DNA of 64,000 nucleotides from JACKOB01 sp024234575 (GTDB lineage: Bacteria > Pseudomonadota > Gammaproteobacteria > Pseudomonadales > Oleiphilaceae), in contig JBPJFZ010000003.1 in the NCBI GenBank assembly GCA_051208035.1, positions 248,001-312,000 on the forward strand. The letters are read 5' to 3'. Both the position numbers and the translations under genes were made by a program. Positions within the stretch are counted from its first letter, which is position 1. The number at the start of each line of letters is the position of its first letter. Positions 1-9,117 of this stretch are shown one piece after another. A model generated the notes under the pieces. It did no database searches. It had not been told where the DNA came from and worked only from the letters and a program-made list of their open reading frames with translations.

Positions 1-1480
1 AACTGGCGTCCATCAGCAACGCCCGCGCGATGGCAATACGTTGCTTTTGGCCACCTGAGAGCGTCACGCCGCGCTCACCCACGAGTGTATGATAGCCTTC
101 GGGGAATGCCTGAATGTCATCGTCAATGCAGGCTAATGACGCTGCACGCCGAATTTCTTTTAGCGATGCATTCGGGGTGCCCAAGGCGATATTTTCGGCG
201 ATGCTGATTGAGAACAGAAACGGTTCCTGCGAGACAATCGCCATTTGTTTGCGTAATGAATCGGTTGTGTAATGATCGAATCGGTTATCGCCATAGCTGA
301 TAGTGCAGTTGTTGGAAGCTGGCAGCTGGTATGTGAGCAGCTTGACTAACGTCGACTTTCCGGACCCTGTGGGACCGACTATGCCTAGTGTATTGCCTGG
401 GGTCAGGCTTCCCGCAATGGATTGCAAGGCGGCACCATCACCTTCGGTAAAATGGAAAGAATGGATGTTCCAGGTTAATGTTGCTTCGGGCGGCGCTGTT
501 TGTGTACCCTCCGGGAGAATTTGGTGCGTTGAGTTGAGCAGTGCCTGAATTCTTTTATAGGCGACTGTGCCGCGTTCGAGTAAGTTTAATAGCCAGCCAT
601 AGGCAAACATGGGCCAGATGAGATAACCCAAATACAGGGTGAACGAAGTAAGTTCACCGATAGTCATCGAGCCCTGGTTAATAAACCAGGCGCCGCCACT
701 GACCGCGAATAGAAAGGATATCCCGACAACAATAAAAATAACCGGTCCATATTTTGCCTCGGCAGCAATAACTGCGAGGTTGGCATCCCTGGCGTTGGCG
801 ACTTTTTCGTTGAACTGGTCGGTGGCGTGCTGCTCAAGACCGTAGGCTCTCAGCAGCCTGATACCACTGATGTTTTCCTGAACACTGTCGTTCATATCGC
901 TAAAGGATTTTTGCGCCAAATGAAAGGCATTGTGCATTTCCCGATTGATCCGCCAGAAAAAAAATGCCATCGCCGGCCAGGGCAATAGCGCGATTAGGGT
1001 CAGCCGCCAGTCAATTAAGGTAAACAGAAGGGTGAGCACGACAACCCCGGTGAGAATTCCGTCAAACAGGGCGAGAATGGCCTCACCTGCAGACATCTCG
1101 ATGGCAGTAATATCATTTGTGGAACGGGCTAACAAATCACCGGTTTGGTGCTCGTTGTAGAACGTTTCGGATTGTCTTAATAAGTGAGTAAACACTTGTT
1201 GTCGCAACAGTGCACCAAGTTTATAGGATGCGCTGTACAGGGAAAGGCGCCAGAGATAACGAAGAATATATATAGCCACGCCAAGGCAGACGATCAGACC
1301 TACATCGTTTTGTAAGCGGCTGGCGTCCAGCGTTCCAGCAACGGCCTGATCGACAAGTCGACCCGTAATCCACGGGGGAAAAAGGTTAAGTAGCGCGACC
1401 CCGGTGAGTAGGACCATGGCGATGCTGTAACGCTTCCATTCGCTTTTAAAAAACCAGCTTAACTCTTGTAATAACTTCAT
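1..1480 (-). CDS. MdlA-like ABC exporter, permease fused to ATPase (3' end cut by window)
   Basis: This is a half-transporter of the type that fuses six membrane helices to an ATPase, most like E. coli MdlA (SmdA), which pumps hydrophobic compounds as a heterodimer with MdlB. The 493 visible residues start with MKLLQELSWFFKSEW, close to the MdlA N-terminus. The membrane domain fills about residues 1-325. The Walker A motif GPTGSGKST lies near 370 (positions 352-376), a Q-loop SQEPFLF follows, and the signature LSGGQKQR is at the very edge (about 40-60). Walker B and the H-loop lie outside the window. It sits 26 bases downstream of the acyltransferase gene on the same strand, so the two are probably co-transcribed. 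The MdlA assignment rests on remembered sequence similarity. The substrate cannot be told from sequence. Confidence 0.85.
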   Translation of the reverse strand, partial: MKLLQELSWFFKSEWKRYSIAMVLLTGVALLNLFPPWITGRLVDQAVAGTLDASRLQNDVGLIVCLGVAIYILRYLWRLSLYSASYKLGALLRQQVFTHLLRQSETFYNEHQTGDLLARSTNDITAIEMSAGEAILALFDGILTGVVVLTLLFTLIDWRLTLIALLPWPAMAFFFWRINREMHNAFHLAQKSFSDMNDSVQENISGIRLLRAYGLEQHATDQFNEKVANARDANLAVIAAEAKYGPVIFIVVGISFLFAVSGGAWFINQGSMTIGELTSFTLYLGYLIWPMFAYGWLLNLLERGTVAYKRIQALLNSTHQILPEGTQTAPPEATLTWNIHSFHFTEGDGAALQSIAGSLTPGNTLGIVGPTGSGKSTLVKLLTYQLPASNNCTISYGDNRFDHYTTDSLRKQMAIVSQEPFLFSISIAENIALGTPNASLKEIRRAASLACIDDDIQAFPEGYHTLVGERGVTLSGGQKQRIAIARALLMDAS

Positions 1481-1506
1481 TTAGGATATTCTGGATAACT
1501 GGGTTT

Positions 1507-2727
1507 TCATGCCTGGTAAGATTGGTGCGCAATGTACGAAAGTATGGGCTGGGCGTAACTGGTTAGAACCCGTTTACGGATCTCGGCCGATGCACCGGAC
1601 AATCGCTGTTCTAGTTTTATCGTCGCCTTATCTATATCGGGCTGGCCGCAGTTGGCGCTCTGTTGTTGCTGTGCAATAGCTTCGCTAATGTGCTTGTCGG
1701 CACCACTTAGTTTTGACAGCAACGCGGCGGCTGCAAATGTCACTGGGTAAAACGCGTAATTTTTTTGAATCGATTGATCTATCATCTGGGCGATGTCGTC
1801 GTGGGTCGCCGCTGGCGGGATTCTATCGCTGAATTGCGTGTCAAAATAAACCTGTATCTGTCCTTTATCACCGGTAAGTCCATCCCGAACCGCTTTTAGG
1901 TCGGCCATACCATCTTTTTTGTAAGTGCCTTTTTCAATGGCCAACAGTTCTTCTGCCTTTTGCAGGTCGCAAGGATCCCATTCATAAGAAAGGCTGATAG
2001 GCACTAATTTGAGAGCCTTTATATATTCAGCCAGGGGCATTTCTTTTGGTTTTGCTAAGCCCAGCATTTTGATCAGGGCAGGGTTCGTTCGGTCAGAGTT
2101 GTCTTTTGAGCGGCCTTCTCTTTGTGCTATCCAGATATTTGCCAGAGCGTTAAAGCGAAGGTGTCGAATATAGGCGCTTTGGGTGCGCATGGCTGCGACC
2201 ATGGCTTTCGGCGATTTGATCGACCTTAATACCGCAAAGCACTTGTTCAGCAGAGCGATAAGCCGTCCTGACTCGTCAACAAGCAGGTTGTCACCGATAG
2301 CACAGTGGCAGGAGCTCAATCCATTTTCGAGTGTCACCCAATTTAAAATTAACGGGTCGAGAACGATATCCCGATGATTGGAAATGAAAAGATAATGTGG
2401 CTCGGTTTGCCCTTCGGTGGCTGCCGGCTTCAGACCAACCGTTCGTACTTGTGACAAGGTTGACTTTAATACAGCGCCAAGAAAGGCACTTTCGAGGGCC
2501 TGCAAGTGCTTAATTGATGTTGCCTGGCGTAGTGAGTGGAGGAAGTCCTGTATGGAATGTGCCCCCCGGTCTTTTTCAGAGAGGGCGCCAAATAACAGCT
2601 TCAGTTGTTCAGGGAAACCTGAATGGTCGAGCAGGGTGGCGACTTTCTCCGTCACTTCGCTGTCATGGAAGCTTCTTATTATCTCGAAATCTTCAAGCCA
2701 GTCCTGGTTTAATTCGGGTTGGGTCAT
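1507..2727 (-). CDS. PlsC-like glycerolipid acyltransferase family protein
   Basis: A 406-residue protein of the lysophosphatidate/glycerol-3-phosphate acyltransferase superfamily, which moves acyl chains onto glycerol phosphates at the inner membrane. The catalytic region is visible at residues 116-125 as SNHRDIVLDP, with His118 and Asp124; the spacing is one residue longer than the usual H-x4-D. A downstream IWIAQREGRSKD resembles the glycerol-phosphate-binding block. It is longer than ordinary PlsC (about 245 residues) and shorter than PlsB (about 800), so it belongs to an intermediate and poorly characterised branch. It shares its upstream region with fabA on the other strand and precedes an MdlA-like exporter, which suggests a membrane-lipid role. 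Family assignment is firm. The exact substrate is inference. Confidence 0.75.
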   Translation of the reverse strand: MTQPELNQDWLEDFEIIRSFHDSEVTEKVATLLDHSGFPEQLKLLFGALSEKDRGAHSIQDFLHSLRQATSIKHLQALESAFLGAVLKSTLSQVRTVGLKPAATEGQTEPHYLFISNHRDIVLDPLILNWVTLENGLSSCHCAIGDNLLVDESGRLIALLNKCFAVLRSIKSPKAMVAAMRTQSAYIRHLRFNALANIWIAQREGRSKDNSDRTNPALIKMLGLAKPKEMPLAEYIKALKLVPISLSYEWDPCDLQKAEELLAIEKGTYKKDGMADLKAVRDGLTGDKGQIQVYFDTQFSDRIPPAATHDDIAQMIDQSIQKNYAFYPVTFAAAALLSKLSGADKHISEAIAQQQQSANCGQPDIDKATIKLEQRLSGASAEIRKRVLTSYAQPILSYIAHQSYQA

Positions 2728-2840
2728 TACGTCTGCTGCCTGCTTGGTTGCGTCTGGTTTCCGGTTATCAATATTTGGCCGGTTGATATAATCAGAGATT
2801 CCTTTATCGGACTCTTGAGCACTGCGGCTCGCAACAGCGG

Positions 2841-2869
2841 ATTATAGAGGGTAATGCCTTGTATAAAAA
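2841..2869 (-). promoter_or_regulatory. Candidate sigma-70 promoter for the acyltransferase gene
   Basis: On the minus strand a perfect -10 box TATAAT lies at 2846-2841. A poor -35 candidate, TTTTTA, is 17 bases upstream at 2869-2864. It sits about 115 bases ahead of the start of the acyltransferase gene, inside the 282-base divergent gap shared with fabA. Only the -10 box is convincing. Confidence 0.3.
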
Positions 2870-3009
2870 GGCAGTCTAGTAATCGCCGGCAGCTGCAATC
2901 AAGACTTTCGTCGAAATTGTTACAAAATGTCAAAACAAATGCTTTTAAGGTCAAGCGTGGAAACTGATAAGTGCCTATAGTGTGCCAAATTATTTTCCAC
3001 GGAGATTTT

Positions 3010-3507
3010 ATGTTGCAACGCGAAAGCTACTCAAGGGGGGACCTTGATAGTGTATTCCAAAGTGCAGGCGGCGCCAGAATGCAGCTTCCACAGGGTAACA
3101 TGCGCATGATTGACCGTGTCTCGCACGTCAGTGCCGTTGGTGGGCGCTATGCAAAAGGGTATGTAATTGCCGAGTTTGATATCCAACCGTCACACTGGTT
3201 TTTCGATTGTCATTTCCCTGGAGATCCGATCATGCCTGGATGTTTGGGGCTGGATGGTTTATGGCAAAGTCTCGGCTTTTTTCTGGCGTGGTCTGGGTAT
3301 GCAGGAAAAGGTAGAGCATTGGGGGTTGGGGGTGTTAAATTTTTTGGTGAAGTGCTTCCTGAGGCGCAGGTACTGACTTATCGACTTGATATTAAACGTG
3401 TTATCCAAAGAGATGCAGTAATGGGCATTGCGGATGGTGAAGTTATGGTCGATGGTCGGCCAATTTATTCAGCAGAAAGCTTACGAGCCTGTTTGTTGCC
3501 TGAATAA
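3010..3507 (+). CDS. fabA: 3-hydroxydecanoyl-ACP dehydratase/isomerase FabA
   Basis: FabA dehydrates 3-hydroxyacyl-ACP and isomerises trans-2- to cis-3-decenoyl-ACP, the branch point to unsaturated fatty acids. The 165-residue product matches the E. coli length and has the FabA active-site block CHFPGDPIMPGCLGLDGLW, with the catalytic His (in CHF) and Asp (in GLD) both present. I place the start at ATG 3010 because a GGAG ribosome-binding site sits at 3001-3004; an in-frame start upstream would add 13 unrelated residues. Unlike the common fabA-fabB arrangement, no ketosynthase follows. The next genes are a giant acyl-CoA carboxylase and an ACP, so this may be a second, specialised FabA copy. 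That last point is inference, since the rest of the genome is not visible. Confidence 0.93.
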   Translation: MLQRESYSRGDLDSVFQSAGGARMQLPQGNMRMIDRVSHVSAVGGRYAKGYVIAEFDIQPSHWFFDCHFPGDPIMPGCLGLDGLWQSLGFFLAWSGYAGKGRALGVGGVKFFGEVLPEAQVLTYRLDIKRVIQRDAVMGIADGEVMVDGRPIYSAESLRACLLPE

Positions 3508-3997
3508 ACAGTAAACGGTTAGGCGACGCTGTTAAGGCGGCAAATCCACGAGCGTTTTTCGTCTTCTCACCTACACTTAAGCGGGAATACGTAGTAATTT
3601 TTGTCAGAATGCATGCTTTTTTTGTTAAAATGCAGGTACTTTATAGAAAGCCTAAGTAGGCAGAAGGAGAGCGCGATTAAATATCGCATTTTATCTCCCA
3701 AAATAGCTAAAGTAGAGGTATGAATCAACACGACATCAAACCGTTATGCCGTCGGGAGTTTTAAAGTTGTCAGCGGCAGGCTTTTGACATTTGCTAATAG
3801 AATGAACCACGCCGTTCTGGTTTAATTTATGCGGCATTGTTGGGTAAGAGGTCTTAATCCGGTTCGCAATGTTCAATTTCATGTGTAAACAAGATGATCA
3901 ATCTGTTTTGGATGACGAGTATTTTTCAGAGTGCTTAATCCATGATGAAAATGGCGCGAACTGTTCGAGGAATTAATCATATTTTTAGTGGTACATA
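3508..3997 (+). other. Intergenic region between fabA and the carboxylase gene
   Basis: This 490-base stretch holds no convincing gene. A perfect short palindrome GCCTA-AG-TAGGC lies at 3650-3661. A TTGTCA at 3601-3606 with TTAAAA 18 bases further on (3625-3630) is a possible promoter for the carboxylase. A 35-codon open frame at 3869-3976 has no ribosome-binding site and I do not call it. I see no clear terminator after fabA. Confidence 0.4.
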
Positions 3998-6900
3998 ATG
4001 CATAGTGGAATGGTACACGATAAAAAGGAAACGGAGCTAACCTCTAGTTCGACCAGGCTTTTTAATCAAATACAGGCACTGGTTCAGTTACTTCGCACTG
4101 GTGACAGAAAAGTACGTTTGCGGCTCGAGGAAGCAGGCGTAAACCTTAAAGATACAGATTTACGCCAGTTTATTCGATTTTCTCCAGAGTCGAATGCTTT
4201 TTTACAACGCGGCAATATTGAAGCCCGGCTTAAATTGATGTCAGCCATGACCGGTGATGAGTATCGCGATGCAGTGATAGAGCCGGTGGAAGGAAGTGAG
4301 CGCTGGTCGGCACCAAAAGTTGTGAAGAGTATGGCCGCCAAAGTTTATGACGAACGCAAACACGGGTCTTTATATCTGGCGCAGTGTGAGCTTGAAACAG
4401 CGGATGGCCCGGTAGTTATCGGCATTATGGCGCAAAACCGCAAGGTGAATAACGGTGTCTGGGGGGCTGATCATCACCGTCTGGCGATCAGTTGGGCACG
4501 GGATATGGAGTCCAGAAACCGCCCAATTGTGACTTTTATGGATACACCGGGCGCCGATGCTGGTGTGGATGCCAATTTGAAGAATCAGGCGCATAGCATT
4601 TCTGCACTAATCGCCGCCATGACCGACTTATCGGTGCCGGTTATTGGTGTGGTGCTGGGGGTTGGTTATTCTGGCGGCGCGATTCCACTCGCCGCAGGTA
4701 ACGCGTTACTGGCTGCACGAGATGCGTTGTTTAGCACCATCCAGCCTAAGGGGCTGGCTGCGATATCGCGAAAGCAGCGATTATCCTGGCAGGCCTGCGC
4801 GCAACACGTTGGTGTCTCTGCCGCAGAGCTGGTCGTTGAAGGCGTTGTTGATGGCATCGTCGACTATTCGCCTGCCGAGGGTGCCCAAAATATAGCTAAT
4901 TTGCGTGATGGAATCGTCGAAGCCTTACGCTGGACGAGAAAGGCTGCCGTTAATCTGGTTAACGCGATACCTGATGTTGCCAGCTCATATACAGAAGAAG
5001 GGCGTCATTACTGTTCACCCACTAATAACTCACCTGTTTTACATCAGTACAAACCAGAGGGCTACCTCTCGCTGATCGACAGCTCTGCGAAATTACAGAA
5101 AACAGTGCTACTGCGTTCAAGATTGACAACAGCCACGATCGCCCAGCTTCGCAAAAAGGCCGTGCCCCAGGTAGCCGCCGATGATAGCGAAGACGAACGT
5201 TTGTCAGCAATTTTGGCGAGTCGTTTTACCCAGTGGTTTGAAGGCAAAGATCGTCTGATCTATGAAGACTCGTTGCTAAAGGTCTGGAAGCGGTTTCAGG
5301 AGTCCCAGGAGCATCGCGGTGAAAAGCGCAGCTACATGGCGGCACTATTGTTTGGTGACCCCGAAAATGAATACGAAAAGTCATTTAATGATCTGTGTTA
5401 TGCCTTTTGTTTCTCGCTTTACAATCGTTGGCAGGGCGATGCGGTACATCACCTTAAAGCGTTGATCGCTGCGCTTGAAAGTGACACATCGACAACTCCA
5501 GCAGACCAAATTGCTGAAGATCAGCTCACTGTCGTGCATGTTCTGCGGGATCCTCTGTTTCGTCCGGTGGTGGTAAGCTATTGCCGACAGCTCATACAGC
5601 TCGACCGCTTATACGAGGTTGTGCTGGATCACATGACAGATATCGTCACCGAGTTGGCAGAAGCCGGAAGGTTGAGCCGAGAAATAATGGGGCGGCTGCT
5701 TGATGATGCCGGCATTTCCGGTGAGTCTCGTCGTGATTTTCTTAAGTGGCTGGTGCAGGCGCGTGATACCGGTGGGTTGTCAGGCTATATGCAGTCAGCA
5801 GAGCACTGGAAACGGTCGCAACACTCTCGCATGTCAGAAGTTTTATTTGTTGTGGTAAGTTATTTTTTTGATCGACTTTACCCAGACTACCAGTTATCGC
5901 TGGATGATAACAAAAGCTTTTCCGGGCAGTTTACACCGGTCTCTATCGGCCGTCGCAAGGACTTTTGGAACCGTCTTGTACAGGCCGAAAAAGACTTACG
6001 TATTCAGGCCGTATTGAATGATGTTAAACCCTCGGTACGGTATCAACCTGAGGAAATTATTGAAAAGTTCTTTAGCGGCTTCAGAGAGCTGGACGCCGAG
6101 TTAACCACGGCGAACCCTCGGTCGTTCCCTGGGTTTGGCGAAGCTGCGCAAAAGCAGGCGTTACAAACTGGTCGGGCATCGGGTGTTATCACGGGGGTTG
6201 CTAATTTTTCTCATTTAACACCTGACTCCGGGGACACAATTGCTGCAGAAATCGGTGTTTTAGTATCCAATCATGGCTTTCAGGCTGGGGCATTCGATAT
6301 GTCCAGTGCCGAGCGCTTTTGTCGATTGCTGACCTACTGTGCGCAACATCGTTTGCCTGTAGTTTGTTTTGTCTGCTCAGGGGGGATGCAAACCAAAGAG
6401 GGCGCTTCCGCGCTTTTCTCCATGGCGGCAGTGAACGATCATATTAATCGCTTTGTCATGCAGTTAGGGTTGCCGGTGCTGGTGTTTGGTTACGGTGACT
6501 GTACCGGTGGCGCACAAGCGAGTTTTGTGACCCACCCATTAGTGCAAACCTGGTATTTCTCTGGAACGAATATGCCTTTTGCGGGGCGTATTGTTGTCCC
6601 GGACTTTCTGCCAGTGACTGCGACATTGTCGAACTATTTGCTGGAAGTTGAAGGCAGTATGCAGGGCATTGTGAAACATCCATTTATCGATGATCTGGAT
6701 GAGCGATTGCAGGCAATTGATCCTGATATTTACCGGTCAAATCGTACGGTTGATGAAGTGGTCGCGCACTGGTTACAAAAGCGTCAGCCGATGTTGCAGT
6801 TTAGTGCAGATGGCGAGGATGAGTTTGTACCGCCGATATTTGGCAATTTCGAGCAAGTGTTAGTGCACGCTCGTGGATGCACCGCCGTGAAGCTGGTGCA

Positions 6901-8584
6901 GCAGGTGCAGGCCGCGAACTATCGCGTCCTGTTGGTGCAGTCAGACCCTGATATGGAGTCGGTGGCTGCAGATATGTTGGGTGAAAACGACGACCTGGTT
7001 TGTCTTGGCGGATTTACCTCTGACGAAAGCTATCTTAACGGCGAAAGCGTATTACGCATTGCCAAGCTGCATGGTGTCGAAGCATTGCACCCCGGCATTG
7101 GCTTTTTATCAGAAAATTCAGACTTTGCTCGCAAGTGTCTACAAAATAATGTCAATTTTATCGGCCCATCGCCAGAGAGCATGGCGGCTATGGGTGATAA
7201 GTCCCAGGCTATCAAGACTGCATTGAAACTGGGCGTTCCTGTGGTGCCTGGCAGTCATGGCTTGCTGACTGATGAAAACCAGGCACTGGTTGTTGCCCGG
7301 CAAATAGGCTTCCCGATTATATTAAAAGCGGCGCACGGTGGCGGCGGTAAAGGGATCGTAGTTGTCGAGAACGAAGAGTCATTCATTGCTAAGTTTTTGC
7401 GTATCAAAGCAGAAGCAAGAAGCAGTTTTGGGCGGGATGACATTTATCTCGAACGGTTTGTTACACGCTTTAGGCATATCGAAGTGCAACTATTGCGTGA
7501 CAGCCATGGTAATACAAAAGTTATTGGCCTGCGTGATTGCAGCGTGCAACGCAACAAGCAAAAAATCATTGAAGAGTCGGCCTCAACGTTATTGCCCGCA
7601 GAAAAGGCATTGCTAGCGAAAGAGTGCGCCGCACAATTGGCTGAGGCTTGTAATTATCATGGTGCAGGCACCATTGAGTACATCTACGATCTGGATCGTG
7701 ACCAATTGTATTTTATGGAAATGAACACCAGGTTGCAGGTAGAGCACCCGGTCACAGAACTGGTTAGTGGGGTAAATATTGTTTTTCAGCAGTTCGAGAT
7801 AGCCAAAGGCAAGTCTATTGCTGATCTCGAGATTGGTGATGTCGGTTATGCCTTCGAGGTGCGTATCAATGCTGAGAGGGTGTCAGTTAAAAATAGTGAA
7901 ATAAGCGTTGAGCCAACCCCCGGTAAAGTTGAACGCTGCGAATTTCCAGAGCGACAGGATATCACTCGCATCGTGACGGTTGCTGCAGGCAAGTCTGTAC
8001 CTCCTTATTACGACAATTTGATAGCCCAGCTGGTGTCTTACGGCAAGGATAGAAACGACGCGATCGCAAAGATGCTGCGCTATTTGAAGTCGATAACGCT
8101 TGAAGGTATCAGCTCGAATATTCCGTTGCTGACATACATTCTGCAAGATGAAGTCTTTTTGTCTGGCGATTATGACACCGATTATTTGCCAGGTCTGGCG
8201 CAAAGAAAAGGAGATCAGCTTAGCGAGCATCTTGCCAAGTGGGGGCGTCAGGTTCAGGTGACCAAGCAGTTGGATATCCAGGTTGAAGGCTCGGATGAAC
8301 TTAAAGTTTTTGCACCATCCAATAGTATTTTGTATCAGTCGCCGGCGCCCAATAAACCTTCGTTTGTAAAAGAAGGAGATATTATCAGCGTGACAGACAC
8401 CCTTTGTTTGCTTGAAGTAATGAAAATGTTTCAACCCCTCACGCTGGGGAACTTCAATTCGAAAAACAATGAATTGTATCCGGCAGGAAGCAAGTTCGAG
8501 GTAACGCACATAAAAGGTGTGGATGGGCAGCAGATTAATAAAGATGATTTGTTATTCGTTGTGCGGCCGGTGGCTTCTGCCTGA
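3998..8584 (+). CDS. Single-chain acyl-CoA carboxylase: AccA-like, AccD-like, biotin carboxylase and biotin carrier domains
   Basis: This 1528-residue protein appears to carry a whole biotin-dependent carboxylase. Residues about 120-330 are AccA-like (carboxyltransferase alpha), with DTPGAD at 182-187 and SGG at 225-227. Residues about 335-690 match nothing I recognise. Residues about 700-945 are AccD-like, with SGG at 794-796 and TGG at 836-838, but without the AccD zinc finger. Residues about 951-1400 are biotin carboxylase, with the glycine-rich ATP loop from Lys1110 and EMNTRLQVEHPVTE at 1241-1254. The C-terminus is a biotinyl domain with EVMKM, biotin lysine Lys1476. The likely reaction is ATP- and bicarbonate-dependent carboxylation of an acyl-CoA to a malonyl-type product. 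An ACP gene follows 135 bases downstream and fabA precedes. The start ATG has a weak ribosome-binding site; ATG 4010 is an alternative. The acyl substrate is unknown. Confidence 0.88.
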   Translation: MHSGMVHDKKETELTSSSTRLFNQIQALVQLLRTGDRKVRLRLEEAGVNLKDTDLRQFIRFSPESNAFLQRGNIEARLKLMSAMTGDEYRDAVIEPVEGSERWSAPKVVKSMAAKVYDERKHGSLYLAQCELETADGPVVIGIMAQNRKVNNGVWGADHHRLAISWARDMESRNRPIVTFMDTPGADAGVDANLKNQAHSISALIAAMTDLSVPVIGVVLGVGYSGGAIPLAAGNALLAARDALFSTIQPKGLAAISRKQRLSWQACAQHVGVSAAELVVEGVVDGIVDYSPAEGAQNIANLRDGIVEALRWTRKAAVNLVNAIPDVASSYTEEGRHYCSPTNNSPVLHQYKPEGYLSLIDSSAKLQKTVLLRSRLTTATIAQLRKKAVPQVAADDSEDERLSAILASRFTQWFEGKDRLIYEDSLLKVWKRFQESQEHRGEKRSYMAALLFGDPENEYEKSFNDLCYAFCFSLYNRWQGDAVHHLKALIAALESDTSTTPADQIAEDQLTVVHVLRDPLFRPVVVSYCRQLIQLDRLYEVVLDHMTDIVTELAEAGRLSREIMGRLLDDAGISGESRRDFLKWLVQARDTGGLSGYMQSAEHWKRSQHSRMSEVLFVVVSYFFDRLYPDYQLSLDDNKSFSGQFTPVSIGRRKDFWNRLVQAEKDLRIQAVLNDVKPSVRYQPEEIIEKFFSGFRELDAELTTANPRSFPGFGEAAQKQALQTGRASGVITGVANFSHLTPDSGDTIAAEIGVLVSNHGFQAGAFDMSSAERFCRLLTYCAQHRLPVVCFVCSGGMQTKEGASALFSMAAVNDHINRFVMQLGLPVLVFGYGDCTGGAQASFVTHPLVQTWYFSGTNMPFAGRIVVPDFLPVTATLSNYLLEVEGSMQGIVKHPFIDDLDERLQAIDPDIYRSNRTVDEVVAHWLQKRQPMLQFSADGEDEFVPPIFGNFEQVLVHARGCTAVKLVQQVQAANYRVLLVQSDPDMESVAADMLGENDDLVCLGGFTSDESYLNGESVLRIAKLHGVEALHPGIGFLSENSDFARKCLQNNVNFIGPSPESMAAMGDKSQAIKTALKLGVPVVPGSHGLLTDENQALVVARQIGFPIILKAAHGGGGKGIVVVENEESFIAKFLRIKAEARSSFGRDDIYLERFVTRFRHIEVQLLRDSHGNTKVIGLRDCSVQRNKQKIIEESASTLLPAEKALLAKECAAQLAEACNYHGAGTIEYIYDLDRDQLYFMEMNTRLQVEHPVTELVSGVNIVFQQFEIAKGKSIADLEIGDVGYAFEVRINAERVSVKNSEISVEPTPGKVERCEFPERQDITRIVTVAAGKSVPPYYDNLIAQLVSYGKDRNDAIAKMLRYLKSITLEGISSNIPLLTYILQDEVFLSGDYDTDYLPGLAQRKGDQLSEHLAKWGRQVQVTKQLDIQVEGSDELKVFAPSNSILYQSPAPNKPSFVKEGDIISVTDTLCLLEVMKMFQPLTLGNFNSKNNELYPAGSKFEVTHIKGVDGQQINKDDLLFVVRPVASA

Positions 8585-8719
8585 TGGTTCAACATACTAT
8601 TTGAGTGCCAACAGATTTTTGAAAAAACCGTTGTTTGAAGCTCCATCATATTGTCATGTTTTGCACGGTAATATGGTGGGCAGGAAAAACAGCCCTTAAA
8701 AGTGAGAAAGGAAAATTGT

Positions 8720-8959
8720 ATGTCAGATATATTTGCTGAGGTTAAAAAGGTTATTTGTGATCAACTGGATGTTGAGGCCTCTCAAGTGATACCAGAGGCC
8801 AGGTTTGTCGAAGATCTGGGTGCTGATTCTCTGGACACCGTAGAGTTGGTGATGGCCTTTGAAGAGGCATTCGATTTTGAGATTCCCGATGAGCAGGCTG
8901 AACAGATAAAGTCAGTGCAGGACGTTCTGGATCTTATCGCAGCAAAAGATGCAGCCTGA
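8720..8959 (+). CDS. acpP: Acyl carrier protein
   Basis: A 79-residue acyl carrier protein that carries acyl chains as thioesters on a 4'-phosphopantetheine arm. The attachment motif GADSLDTVELVM is intact, with the modified serine at Ser37, and the sequence is close to canonical AcpP throughout. I choose ATG 8720 because an AAAGGAAAA ribosome-binding site lies just upstream; a GTG at 8702 would add six residues. The usual housekeeping acpP lies between fabG and fabF. This one instead follows the single-chain carboxylase and fabA and is closed by a strong terminator, so it may be an extra, dedicated ACP. Whether it is the only ACP in the genome cannot be decided here. Confidence 0.92.
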   Translation: MSDIFAEVKKVICDQLDVEASQVIPEARFVEDLGADSLDTVELVMAFEEAFDFEIPDEQAEQIKSVQDVLDLIAAKDAA

Positions 8960-8980
8960 TCTAGTGTGCTATTAGTATTA

Positions 8981-9014
8981 AAAATGGGTGCTGACTAAGG
9001 CACCCATTTTTTTT
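8981..9014 (+). terminator. Rho-independent terminator after the ACP gene
   Basis: An 11-base perfect stem AAAATGGGTGC / GCACCCATTTT encloses an 8-base loop (8992-8999) and runs into eight T residues. It lies 21 bases after the ACP stop codon and ends the fabA-carboxylase-ACP block. Confidence 0.9.
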
Positions 9015-9117
9015 GCTTTAAGGGTCGCTGAGAAGTCGCCGGTGCAATGGCTGGTAAAAGAAGGATGGAACAATAGGGCGCATCGGTGCAGATGAGGTGA
9101 AGCCTAATCACAGAGAC

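Noticed and set aside
2727..2954. 75-codon minus-strand frame ahead of the acyltransferase gene
   Set aside because: It fills the divergent promoter region, overlaps a TATAAT box, has no ribosome-binding site and its product has no domain character.
3869..3976. 35-codon frame just before the carboxylase start
   Set aside because: No ribosome-binding site and no coupling to the next start; acidic composition alone is not enough.
7883..8509. 208-codon frame opposite the biotin carboxylase/carrier end
   Set aside because: It is antisense to a firmly assigned conserved domain and its translation looks like random basic sequence.
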